Notes under the pieces: generated by a model
Seen by the model: the letters and a program-made list of their open reading frames with translations, nothing else
Told to the model about the DNA's origin: nothing
Database searches by the model: none
Part shown: in pieces, positions 8,304 through 15,478 of the stretch
Numbering within the stretch: position 1 is the first letter of the stretch
Layout of the letters: every line of letters begins with the position of its first letter
Source: VRUE01 sp963732225
GTDB taxonomy: Bacteria > Actinomycetota > Thermoleophilia > Solirubrobacterales > 70-9
Length of the DNA stretch: 64,000 nt
Direction: 5' to 3'
Assembly: GCA_963732225.1 (NCBI GenBank)
Contig: CAVSYR010000002.1
Location: forward strand, 868,001-932,000
Made by a program: the position numbers and the translations under genes

Positions 8304-8759
8304 ATGAGCGTCGGGATCGGCTACGACAGCCACCGCTTTGCCGAGGGGCGCCGCCTCGTCCTCGGTGGGGTCGAGGTCGATCACCCACGCGGCCTCGCCG
8401 GTCACTCCGATGCCGATGTGCTCACCCACGCGGTGATCGACGCGCTGCTCGGCGCCGCCGGCAAAGGTGACATCGGCGCCCTCTTTCCCGACGACGACGA
8501 GGTCTGGCGCGACGCCGACTCGATCGATCTGCTGCGCACCGCGGTGGGCACGATCGCGGGGCGGATCGTCAATGTCGACGCGACGCTGATCTGCGAGGAG
8601 CCGCGGATCGGTCCGTTGCGCCCCGAGATGGAGCGAATCCTCGGTGAGGCGACCTCGGCGCGGGTCAGCGTCAAGGCGACCACCAACGAGGGAATGGGCT
8701 GGATCGGCCGCGGCGAGGGAATCGCCTGCATAGCGGTCGCCTCGGTCGATAGCGAATAA
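8304..8759 (+). CDS. ispF: 2-C-methyl-D-erythritol 2,4-cyclodiphosphate synthase IspF
   Basis: Fifth MEP-pathway enzyme; it cyclises CDP-methylerythritol 2-phosphate to MEcPP and releases CMP. 151 residues, normal length. Metal ligands Asp8 and His10 (GYDSHRF) and His42 (SDADVLTHAVIDALLGA) fall at the canonical positions, and KGDIGALFPDDD and ATTNEGMGWIGRGEGIA are conserved blocks. The ATG is 3 nt after the PHP gene stop, so expression probably depends on the upstream promoter. Together with ispD it supplies the isoprenoid route in this organism. Confidence 0.95.
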   Translation: MSVGIGYDSHRFAEGRRLVLGGVEVDHPRGLAGHSDADVLTHAVIDALLGAAGKGDIGALFPDDDEVWRDADSIDLLRTAVGTIAGRIVNVDATLICEEPRIGPLRPEMERILGEATSARVSVKATTNEGMGWIGRGEGIACIAVASVDSE

Positions 8760-8773
8760 CCTTCGCCGCTGCG

Positions 8774-10424
8774 ATGGGAATGCTGAAGTCCATAGCGTCA
8801 AGCGCCCGCCAGTCGATCTCCGACTCCGTCTTCGAGGCGAAGGTCCTGCACGAGGCCGGGATCGTCGGCTTGGTCCGCCCCGACAAGGCGGCCAAGGTCG
8901 CCACCATCTTCCTGCGCTGGGGTGCTTCGCCGGCGACCGGCGTGGCCACGGCCGCGCACAAATACCCACACGAGACGATGTTGATCGACGAACGCGGTTC
9001 GCTCAGCTTCGAGCGGGTCGACAAGCGCACAAATGCCCTCGCCCACGCCTTCGCCGGCATGGGCATTGGCCCAGGCGATGGAGTCGGGATCATGTGCCGC
9101 AACCACCGGGGCTTCATCGAGGCGACCCTCGCGGCGGCCAAGCTCGGCGCCAGCGCGCTCTACCTCAACACGATGTTCGCCGGCCCGCAGCTGGTCGAGG
9201 TGACCAGGCGCGAGGCGCCGAAGGCGCTCGTCTACGACGAGGAGTTCACGGACTTGCTCGAACGGCGTCGACGAGGGCATTGCCCGCATCGTCGCCTGGA
9301 GCGACGGCGAGGTGAAGGGCCCGTCGCTCGACTCGCTGATCGCCGCCAACGACGAGTCCGGCCACAAGCCTCCGCCCGACAACCCGCGCTTCGTCATCCT
9401 CACCTCGGGCACGACAGGAACGCCCAAGGGTGCCCAGCGCTCCAGCCCCGACGGCCTGCTGGCGATGGCGGCCTTGATCGACAAGATCCCCTATCGCGCC
9501 CGCGACACGATGGTCGTCGCCGCGCCGCTCTTCCACTCCTGGGGCTTTTTCCACTTCGTGATGAGCCTGCCGACCGCCTCGACGATGGTGCTGCGCCGGC
9601 GCTTCGACGAGGAGGACACCCTGCGCGCGGTGCGGGATCATCGCGCTGACGTGCTCGCGGTCGTGCCGGTGATGCTGCAGCGGATCCTGCGCCTGCCCGA
9701 CGAGACCCTCAGGGCCTACGACCTCTCCTCGCTGCGCATCACCTCGGCTTCGGGGTCCGCCCTGCCGGGCGAGCTGGCGACCGAGTGGATGGACCGCTTC
9801 GGCGACAGCGTCTACAACCTCTACGGCTCGACCGAGGTCGCCTACGCGACCGTCGCCACCCCCGAGGATCTGCGTGCCGCGCCGGGTACGGCCGGGAAGC
9901 CGCCGCGAGGCACCGTCGTCCGCCTCTACGACGAGGCGGGACAGGAGGTTCCGCGCGGCGAGGTGGGGCGGATCTTCGTCGGCAATGAGATGTCCTTCGA
10001 GGGCTACACCGGCGGCGGTGGCAAGGAGGCGATCGACGGGCTGCTGAGTAGCGGCGACGTTGGCCACTTCGATGCCGGCGGCCGCCTCTTCATCGACGGC
10101 CGCGACGACGAGATGATCGTCTCCGGCGGCGAGAATGTCTTTCCCCGCGAGGTTGAGGACCTGCTTGCCGACCACGATGGCGTGGTCGAGGTGGCGGTGA
10201 TCGGGATCGAGGACGCCGAGTTCGGCCAGCGGCTGAAGGCCTTTGTCGTCACCGCGGGTGAGGCCGAGGTCTCCGCCGAAGAGCTCAAGGCCCACGTCAA
10301 GGCCAATCTCGCCGCCTACAAGGCACCGCGCGAATTCGAGTTCCTAGACGAGCTGCCGCGCAACGCCACCGGCAAGATCCTCAAGCGCGAGCTGCACGCT
10401 CGCGAGTCCCAGCAGTCCGCTTAG
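8774..10424 (+). pseudogene. Acyl-CoA synthetase (AMP-binding), frameshifted
   Basis: An ANL-superfamily acyl-CoA ligase whose two halves are in different frames. Frame one runs from ATG 8774 (MGMLKSIASSARQSISDSV) through LVYDEEFTDLLE. From about 9264 the protein continues one base out of register (GVDEGIARIVAWSDGEV) and contains the ATP-binding P-loop TSGTTGTPKGA, YGSTEVAY, the hinge region LFIDGRDDEMIVSGGENVF and the catalytic Lys motif RNATGKILKRE. Joined, about 549 residues would be a complete FadD-like enzyme activating a fatty acid with ATP and CoA. The break at 9260-9264 (GAACGGCG) is one extra base or two missing. It may be a real null allele or a sequencing error; the two halves show no other decay. 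Confidence 0.85.
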
Positions 10425-10490
10425 CGACCACCGCGCTAAGCAGCGCGCTTCGCCGTCCGCTAAATGCGCGTTTCCGCGCTGCGCAGGGGT
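10419..10490 (+). repeat. Hairpin-rich patch after acyl-CoA synthetase, possible degenerate repeat
   Basis: Starting at the stop codon the sequence has several short complementary segments: TTAGCG with CGCTAA, and GCGCG-TTTC-CGCGC. GCTTAGCGAC is shared with the core of the structured repeat at 53991-54137. No long arms are present. Relationship to the repeat family is a guess. Confidence 0.25.
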
Positions 10491-10527
10491 AGCGAGGCCG
10501 CCGATGGCGGTAGTAGGTTGCCGCTCA

Positions 10528-11397
10528 ATGGGCGAAGCGGCGACGCAGTTGAAAGCAGTCGGGGCGGCAAGCGAGGAGCTGCACGAGACCGCCAAGCAGG
10601 CGCTCGAGTGGGTGCGTGTCAGCGAGGAGCGCGTCGCCAAGGCCGAGGCCCGCAGCGAGGAGCTGCGATCTGAGCTGAAGGCGAAGGCGATGGCGACCGT
10701 GCGCAAGCTCGGCGAGGAAGGCCAGGCGCGGATCCAAGCCGAGCGCGGCAAGCGCAAGGATGCCGAGGCGCGGGTGACCCGCGCCGAGGAGGCCAGGAAC
10801 CGGGCCGAGAGCGCCTTCGAGCAGGCGCAGAAGCGAGCCGATTCCGACCATGAAGCATTGACCAAGGAGATGACCGCGCTCAAGGCCGATGCCCAGCGCT
10901 CGATTGACGTCGGCATCAAGGCCGCCGAGCGCAAGGCTGCCGAGCGGCACAAGGAAGCGCTCGACCGGGTCAAGCTCGAGGCCGACCAGCGGGTCGCCGC
11001 CGCCGAGCAGCGCGCGGTGGAAGCTGAGGCCGCGGCGGCCGAGGCGCACCAGCTGGCCGTCAAGCTCGAGACCGAGATCGAGGAGCGGGTGATGCAAGGC
11101 ACCGAGGAGGTGCGCCGCGAGGCCGACGAGCGGGTGCGCACCCTGGTCGAGAAGGTCGAAGGCGAGGCCGTCGAGATGGCGCGGACGCGCGCCGAGGAGG
11201 CCTTGAAAGCCGAGTCGGATCGCATCCGTGCCCAAGCTGAGCAGCGCGAGGACCGCGTCAGGCGGGCGGCAGAGGACGAGATCAAGGCGAGCGCCTCACG
11301 GGCGCGCCGCGAGGTCTTGGCGGCTGCCGATAAGACAGCACCCTCCTGGGAGCGGCGCGAAGCCACCCCCTCGGGGTCCGGCTACCGCACCTTCTAG
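10528..11397 (+). CDS. Long coiled-coil protein, unknown function
   Basis: 289 residues, almost all Ala/Glu/Lys/Arg with heptad-like spacing, so a long continuous coiled coil is expected from about residue 10 to 270 (for example ERVAKAEARSEELRSELKAK). The C terminus is short and non-helical (TPSGSGYRTF). There is no signal peptide or membrane segment. The ATG at 10528 is preferred over 10504 because TAGGTT ends 8 nt upstream, the leaderless arrangement common here, and the upstream eight codons (MAVVGCRS) do not fit the coil. It resembles DivIVA-like or ATP-synthase-b-like scaffolds only in composition; I recognise no family. Confidence 0.7.
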   Translation: MGEAATQLKAVGAASEELHETAKQALEWVRVSEERVAKAEARSEELRSELKAKAMATVRKLGEEGQARIQAERGKRKDAEARVTRAEEARNRAESAFEQAQKRADSDHEALTKEMTALKADAQRSIDVGIKAAERKAAERHKEALDRVKLEADQRVAAAEQRAVEAEAAAAEAHQLAVKLETEIEERVMQGTEEVRREADERVRTLVEKVEGEAVEMARTRAEEALKAESDRIRAQAEQREDRVRRAAEDEIKASASRARREVLAAADKTAPSWERREATPSGSGYRTF

Positions 11398-11417
11398 ACC
11401 TCTTTAGCATCCGCCCG

Positions 11418-12827
11418 ATGCGAGCGGTGCGGATCAGGGACACGCTGACGGGGGATCTCGTCCCCCTCGACGTGGCCAGCGAGGTCGGCATCTACGCCTG
11501 CGGCCCGACCGTCTACAGCCGCATCCACATCGGCAACGCCCGTCCGTTCGTCGTCTTCTCCCTGCTCGCCCGCTTCCTGAAGTCGGAGGGCTACTCGACG
11601 AAGCTGGTCGTCAACGTCACCGACATCAACGACAAGATCTACCTCGCCGCTGGCGAGGCGGGTGAGGAGTCGGGGGAGTTCGCCGCGCGGATGACCCGCG
11701 CCTACTTCGAGGACACGGGCCGGCTTGGCTTGGGGCGTCCTGACGCCGAGCCGCTGGCGACGCAGACGATTGGCGGCATCGTTGCGCTGATCTCCGATCT
11801 GATCGAGAGCGGCCACGCCTACGAGTCAGGCGGCGACGTCTACTTCCGCGTGCGCAGCTTCGGCCCCTACGGCAAGCTCTCCAACCGCCGTACCGAGGAC
11901 ATGGACCAGGGTGAGGAGACCGGGACCGACTCGCTGAAGGAGGATCCGCTCGACTTTGCCCTCTGGAAGACCCACAAGCCCGGCGAGGACACCTCCTGGG
12001 ACTCGCCCTGGGGTCAGGGCCGTCCCGGCTGGCACATCGAGTGCTCGGCCATGGCCGAGGCCGAGCTGGGCGCCTCCTTCGCGATCCACGGCGGCGGTTC
12101 GGATCTGGTCTTCCCCCACCACGAGAACGAGATCGCCCAGTCCGAGGCGGCGGGGCGGCCGTTTGCGCGGGTCTGGATGCACAACGGGATGGTTGAGACG
12201 GACGCGGAGAAGATGTCTAAGTCTGAGGGGAACATCTTTCAGCTCAGCGAGGCGTTGGATCAGTACGGGCACGAGGCGGTCGTGGCGTACTTGATCTCTG
12301 GGCACTATCGACAGCCGCTTGCCTTTGGGCCGCAGCAGATGGAGGAAGCGGTGGCGCAGGTTGGGCGGCTGAGGAACTTCTTCAGGGAGCACCCAGTGGG
12401 TGGAGCGCCGGGGGAGGGTCCTGGGGCCGGCTTCGCCGGGAGTTCCCCGGGACCCTCCCCCGGCGCTCCGCTCGACGTGAGCGCATCCCGGGTCGAGAGC
12501 TTCAGGGAGGCCCTTGCGGATGACTTCAATACGCCTAGGGCAATGGCCGAGGTGTTTGAGCTGGTGGCGGAAGCGAACCGGGACGATGTTCCCGGAGCTG
12601 CTGATGCTCTGGCGGAGATGCTCGCGCTCGTCGGCCTCAGCACCCTTACTCAGCCGGATAAGGGTGCTGAGGCCGACGACGAAGCAGAGGAGCTTCTGGA
12701 GCAGCGACAGGAAGCTCGTGCGGCCAAGGATTTCGAGCGCGCGGACGAGATCCGCGACAAGCTTGCCGAGCTGGGCTGGGAGGTCCGTGATTCGGCCGAT
12801 GGCGCCAAGCTCGTGCCCAAGGCCTGA
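11418..12827 (+). CDS. cysS: Cysteinyl-tRNA synthetase
   Basis: 469-residue class I synthetase charging tRNA-Cys. Zinc ligand Cys28 (YACGPTVY), HIGN (37-40) as the HIGH motif, GWHIECSAM and FPHHENEIAQ for the remaining zinc ligands, and KMSKS (265-269) are all present. Two stretches are unusual: a Gly/Pro/Ala/Ser-rich insert (about residues 329-351) and a linker STLTQPDKGAEAD (about 409-421). Both are encoded by long inverted repeats, described separately; they fall in a linker and the C-terminal helical region and keep the frame. TAGCAT (11405-11410) lies 7 nt before the ATG (leaderless). rlmB overlaps its stop. Confidence 0.95.
   Translation: MRAVRIRDTLTGDLVPLDVASEVGIYACGPTVYSRIHIGNARPFVVFSLLARFLKSEGYSTKLVVNVTDINDKIYLAAGEAGEESGEFAARMTRAYFEDTGRLGLGRPDAEPLATQTIGGIVALISDLIESGHAYESGGDVYFRVRSFGPYGKLSNRRTEDMDQGEETGTDSLKEDPLDFALWKTHKPGEDTSWDSPWGQGRPGWHIECSAMAEAELGASFAIHGGGSDLVFPHHENEIAQSEAAGRPFARVWMHNGMVETDAEKMSKSEGNIFQLSEALDQYGHEAVVAYLISGHYRQPLAFGPQQMEEAVAQVGRLRNFFREHPVGGAPGEGPGAGFAGSSPGPSPGAPLDVSASRVESFREALADDFNTPRAMAEVFELVAEANRDDVPGAADALAEMLALVGLSTLTQPDKGAEADDEAEELLEQRQEARAAKDFERADEIRDKLAELGWEVRDSADGAKLVPKA
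12402..12469 (+). repeat. 68-nt inverted repeat inside cysS (element E1)
   Basis: Arms 12402-12426 and 12445-12469 are complementary over 25 bp with a single T/G wobble (12422/12449). The 18-nt apex at 12427-12444, CCGGCTTCGCCGGGAGTT, contains its own TTCG-capped hairpin (CCGGC-TTCG-CCGG is the palindromic part) followed by GAGTT. The same apex, one base pair shorter, occurs at 36352-36367 between completely different arms. In cysS it is translated as a Gly/Pro-rich insert. Confidence 0.85.
12628..12679 (+). repeat. Perfect 21-bp inverted repeat inside cysS (element E6)
   Basis: Arms 12628-12648 and 12659-12679 are perfectly complementary over 21 bp with a 10-nt loop CTCAGCCGGA. It lies in the linker before the last helices of CysRS. 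Its loop is not related to the apex of E1, so membership of the same family rests only on arm length and perfection. Confidence 0.8.
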
Positions 12828-13480
12828 TGGCTTCGCAGGTGATTTACGGCAAGCAGCCGGTAGCCGAGGCTGAACGAGGCCGACGGCGCCAGGTACTGCG
12901 GGTCTGGCGGGCTCCCGAGACTTCGGCTGGGGAGCTGGAGCGGTTGTGCGGGTCGCCGGACCACCAGGGGGTGGTGGCTGAGGTCGAGCCTTACCCCTAT
13001 GTGGGCCCCTCCGAGTTGCTGAAGCAGGAGGGCGCCTTGCTGATTGCGCTGGACCAGGTGCAGGATCCGCGTAACCTCGGTGCCGTCGCGCGTTCGGCCG
13101 AGGCCGCGGGAGCGGCAGGACTGGTTGTTCCTGAGCGCCGCTCGGCGGCCGTTACGGCTGTCACCTGCAAGGCCTCAGCGGGAGCGGTCGAGCACCTGGC
13201 GATCGCCCACGTTCGCAACCTCGCCGACTGGCTGGCGGAGGCGAAGGAGGCGGGTTTCTGGATCTGGGGGGCCAATGCCGAGGCCAAGCAGGCGCCGTGG
13301 GAGGTGGACTTGAGCGGCCCGACCGTGCTCGTCATGGGGGGCGAGGGCAAGGGTCTGCGCCCGCGTGTCGCCTCCGCCTGCGACGGGCTGATCGCGCTGC
13401 CGCAGCGGGGCAGAATAGACTCTCTCAACGTCTCGGCCGCCGCCGCGGCGCTGCTCTTCGAGGCCGTTCGGCAGCGCTAA
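12827..13480 (+). CDS. rlmB: TrmH/RlmB-family 23S rRNA 2'-O-methyltransferase
   Basis: 217-residue SPOUT methyltransferase using S-adenosylmethionine to methylate ribose, most likely 23S rRNA G2251 or a tRNA position. Knotted-domain motifs are clear: motif 1 DQVQDPRNLGAVARSAEAAG, motif 2 VMGGEGKGLRPRV and motif 3 LPQRGRIDSLNVSAAAAALL. The N-terminal substrate-binding domain (VIYGKQPVAEA) is shortened compared with the usual about 245 residues. The ATG overlaps the cysS TGA by one base. cysS-rlmB-sigH is also the gene order in Bacillus (yacO region), which supports the assignment. Confidence 0.88.
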   Translation: MASQVIYGKQPVAEAERGRRRQVLRVWRAPETSAGELERLCGSPDHQGVVAEVEPYPYVGPSELLKQEGALLIALDQVQDPRNLGAVARSAEAAGAAGLVVPERRSAAVTAVTCKASAGAVEHLAIAHVRNLADWLAEAKEAGFWIWGANAEAKQAPWEVDLSGPTVLVMGGEGKGLRPRVASACDGLIALPQRGRIDSLNVSAAAAALLFEAVRQR

Positions 13481-13500
13481 CAACTGCAACGGCGTTTGCA

Positions 13501-13514
13501 CGAACCTAGGTTCG
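13501..13514. promoter_or_regulatory. 14-bp perfect palindrome upstream of the sigH promoter
   Basis: CGAACCTAGGTTCG reads the same on both strands and ends 3 nt before the -35 box. Position and symmetry fit an operator for a dimeric regulator; a short rlmB terminator stem is the alternative (no T-run follows). Confidence 0.45.
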
Positions 13515-13517
13515 GGG

Positions 13518-13545
13518 TTGACAGAACTCCGCGCAACCGTAAACT
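13518..13545 (+). promoter_or_regulatory. Consensus housekeeping promoter for sigH-like gene
   Basis: TTGACA (13518-13523), 16-bp spacer, TAAACT (13540-13545). This is the best -35/-10 pair seen in the window. Transcription should start near 13552, leaving a leader of about 105 nt. Confidence 0.75.
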
Positions 13546-13551
13546 ACCCCG

Positions 13552-13656
13552 CCATACAAGGGTTAAACCTCAGCTTGAGTCTGAGATTTCCCAGTCAATA
13601 CAGGGCGCCGCCAGGGGAGGTAAGGCGCCACGACCCTTCGTCAAGGAGAAGGATCT
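13552..13656 (+). promoter_or_regulatory. Structured 5' leader of sigH-like gene
   Basis: The predicted leader holds two stems: CTCAG/CTGAG (13569-13573 with 13581-13585) and GGCGCC/GGCGCC (13604-13609 with 13624-13629), the latter enclosing GGGGAGG in its loop. A free AAGGAG follows at 13643-13648, 8 nt before the GTG start. It could be a regulatory leader. Confidence 0.4.
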
Positions 13657-14367
13657 GTGGCTCTATCTTCGCCGACCCAGGAAATGCAGCTTCCCTCAGG
13701 CCGTCTCAACGGCTCGCTTAAACCAGCCGACGCTAACCTTCAACCTGAGCTTGATGACCACTATCTGGTCGCTCTCGCTAAGGATGGAAGGACCGATGCC
13801 TACGACGCGATCGTCCGCCGCTACCGCGGCTTCGTCCGTCTCAAGGCCTCCTCGTACTTCTTGCTTGGGGGAGAGGCCGACGACCTGATCCAGGAAGGCC
13901 TGCTCGGGCTATACAAGGCGATTCGCGACTACCGCACCGACCGCGAGTCGAGCTTCCGCAATTTCGCCGAGCTCTGCATCACCCGTCAGATCATCACCGC
14001 GGTGAAGACGGCGACGCGCAACAAGCACACGCCGCTCAACCAATACGTCTCCTTCAGCCAGACCCCGGCGGCGGCGGGCGATTCCGACACGACCCTCGAT
14101 GAGATTCTGCCCGGCCCCACCGTGCACGATCCGGTCAACCAGGTGATCGCCGCCGAAGAGCTCGACAGCCTCGTCTCCTGCCTCTCCGGCGTCTCCGGCG
14201 TGCTTTCAGATCTTGAGAGCCGCGTGCTCTCGCTCTACCTCGACGGTCACTCCTACGAGGCAACGGCCGAGCGGCTCGAGTGCGATACCAAGACGGTCGA
14301 CAACGCTCTGCAGCGGGTCAAGCGCAAGGTGGGCGCCCACCTCGCCTCGCGCGAGACGCTCAACTAG
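13657..14367 (+). CDS. RNA polymerase sigma factor, SigH-like
   Basis: 236-residue sigma-70 family factor. Region 2 is seen at LVALAKDGRTDAYDAIVRRY through DDLIQEGLLGLYKAIRDY (core binding and -10 recognition), and region 4 at LSDLESRVLSLYLDGHSYEATAERL with the helix-turn-helix and CDTKTVDNALQRVKRKV. It most resembles Bacillus SigH (Spo0H), and the position after cysS-rlmB matches that locus. The GTG start is fixed by AAGGAG at 13643-13648. Expected targets are stationary-phase or stress genes in this non-sporulating type of organism (inference). Its last 8 bases overlap the convergent acetyltransferase gene. Confidence 0.88.
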   Translation: MALSSPTQEMQLPSGRLNGSLKPADANLQPELDDHYLVALAKDGRTDAYDAIVRRYRGFVRLKASSYFLLGGEADDLIQEGLLGLYKAIRDYRTDRESSFRNFAELCITRQIITAVKTATRNKHTPLNQYVSFSQTPAAAGDSDTTLDEILPGPTVHDPVNQVIAAEELDSLVSCLSGVSGVLSDLESRVLSLYLDGHSYEATAERLECDTKTVDNALQRVKRKVGAHLASRETLN

Positions 14368-15373
14368 GCAGGTCGGCGAGGACGTACTCGAGCAGCTCGC
14401 GGCCGTGTTCGGAGGCGACGGCGACGTCGTTGGCCTTGATCCGGACACGGTGCAGGGACTGCATGCGCAGCACGTCGCCATCGCAGCGGCTGTTGGGGAA
14501 GACGCCCGAGTAGGAGACACCGAGCGCCTCGAGGTGGTCGGCGACGAGGGCGGTGGCGGGTAGATCCAACGGTAGATCGAGGTAGATCGCGTCCAGGCAG
14601 GCGCGGTGGAAGAGGTGGTGTCGCTCCGCGGTGACCACTGCCTCCAGATCGGCGCCGGGAACGTGGACGGTGATCAGCGCCAGGTTGTGGTCCTCGTCGA
14701 CGGCGACATGCAGCTCACTGCGCTCTGCCAGCTCGGCGTCGGCGGGCGGCTCGGCAAGCGTTCCCCGTAGCTCGCAGAGATCAATGGTCTGCCCAACGAT
14801 CTCGCGGTGACGCTCGGGAACGAAGACCGGTCGCTCGTGCCCGTCGTTGAGCTTGGTGTAGAAGAGCGCCGCTGATTGCCGCCCGCGCCGTTCCCTTCCG
14901 GCGGCGTCATTTGAGACCGAGGCCGGGATCCAGCCGAGCAGGAAGCCGGTCTCGTGGGCGCCGAGCTCGATGTTGGCGCGCTGGCTGTAGGGGTGGGCCG
15001 CAGTCGCCTCGCTGTACATGCCCGCCAGCCCCTTCTCCGTGGCCCAGTCCATCAGGAAGCGCTTGGTCCTGGTGAAGAGGTGCTGCCCCCGCGCCGCCGG
15101 CATCGTCACTGCCTGACCGGAATGGCCGACGGCGTCCCCCGCCGCGCCCAGGCTCATCCCCTCATGACAGAGCAGCTCCCCGTCCTCGGTCTCAGCCACG
15201 CAGGCGACGTAGGTCCCCGCCGCCAGCCGCGCAGATACCTCGGCGGTGTCATAGACCCAGCGCACGTCGTAGCTGTTCCCGTAGGCAGCCTCGATCGCCT
15301 CGCTCAGCACCACCCCCTCGTCGGGTTCGAGGAAACGGAACCGCGCCTCGATGCCGTTACCGGACTCGCTCAT
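14360..15373 (-). CDS. GNAT-type N-acetyltransferase
   Basis: 337 residues, about twice a single GNAT domain. The N-terminal half (ARFRFLEPDEGVVLSEAIEAAYG, then EDGELLCHEGMSLG and AARGQHLFTRTKRFLMDWA) has the strand-helix order of a GNAT fold with an acetyl-CoA-binding loop around MPAARGQHL. The C-terminal half (from about 170) is less clear and may be a second degenerate GNAT lobe. Substrate unknown. GAATAT lies 7 nt before the ATG and could be a leaderless -10. The gene is transcribed toward the sigma factor gene and away from tRNA-Thr. Confidence 0.65.
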   Translation of the reverse strand: MSESGNGIEARFRFLEPDEGVVLSEAIEAAYGNSYDVRWVYDTAEVSARLAAGTYVACVAETEDGELLCHEGMSLGAAGDAVGHSGQAVTMPAARGQHLFTRTKRFLMDWATEKGLAGMYSEATAAHPYSQRANIELGAHETGFLLGWIPASVSNDAAGRERRGRQSAALFYTKLNDGHERPVFVPERHREIVGQTIDLCELRGTLAEPPADAELAERSELHVAVDEDHNLALITVHVPGADLEAVVTAERHHLFHRACLDAIYLDLPLDLPATALVADHLEALGVSYSGVFPNSRCDGDVLRMQSLHRVRIKANDVAVASEHGRELLEYVLADLPS

Positions 15374-15394
15374 GGTCTCTATATTCGGCAGGCT

Positions 15395-15467
15395 GCCCGC
15401 CTAGCTCAACTGGTAGAGCACCGCTCTTGTAAAGCGGAGGTTTCCGGTTCGATCCCGGAGGCGGGCT
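15395..15467 (+). tRNA. tRNA-Thr(TGT)
   Basis: Complete 73-nt cloverleaf. Acceptor GCCCGCC (15395-15401) pairs with GGCGGGC (15460-15466); D stem GCTC/GAGC; anticodon stem CCGCT/AGCGG around loop CTTGTAA with anticodon TGT (15428-15430); T stem TCCGG/CCGGA with loop TTCGATC. The discriminator base is T and CCA is not encoded. It decodes ACA and other ACN codons. A tRNA-Thr near sigH and the rpmG-secE region is common in Gram-positive genomes; rpmG/secE are not here. Confidence 0.97.
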
Positions 15468-15478
15468 CTGCTGGTCGT

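Noticed and set aside
9255..9275. Programmed ribosomal frameshift in the acyl-CoA synthetase
   Set aside because: No slippery sequence or downstream pseudoknot could be recognised; a mutation or sequencing error is simpler.
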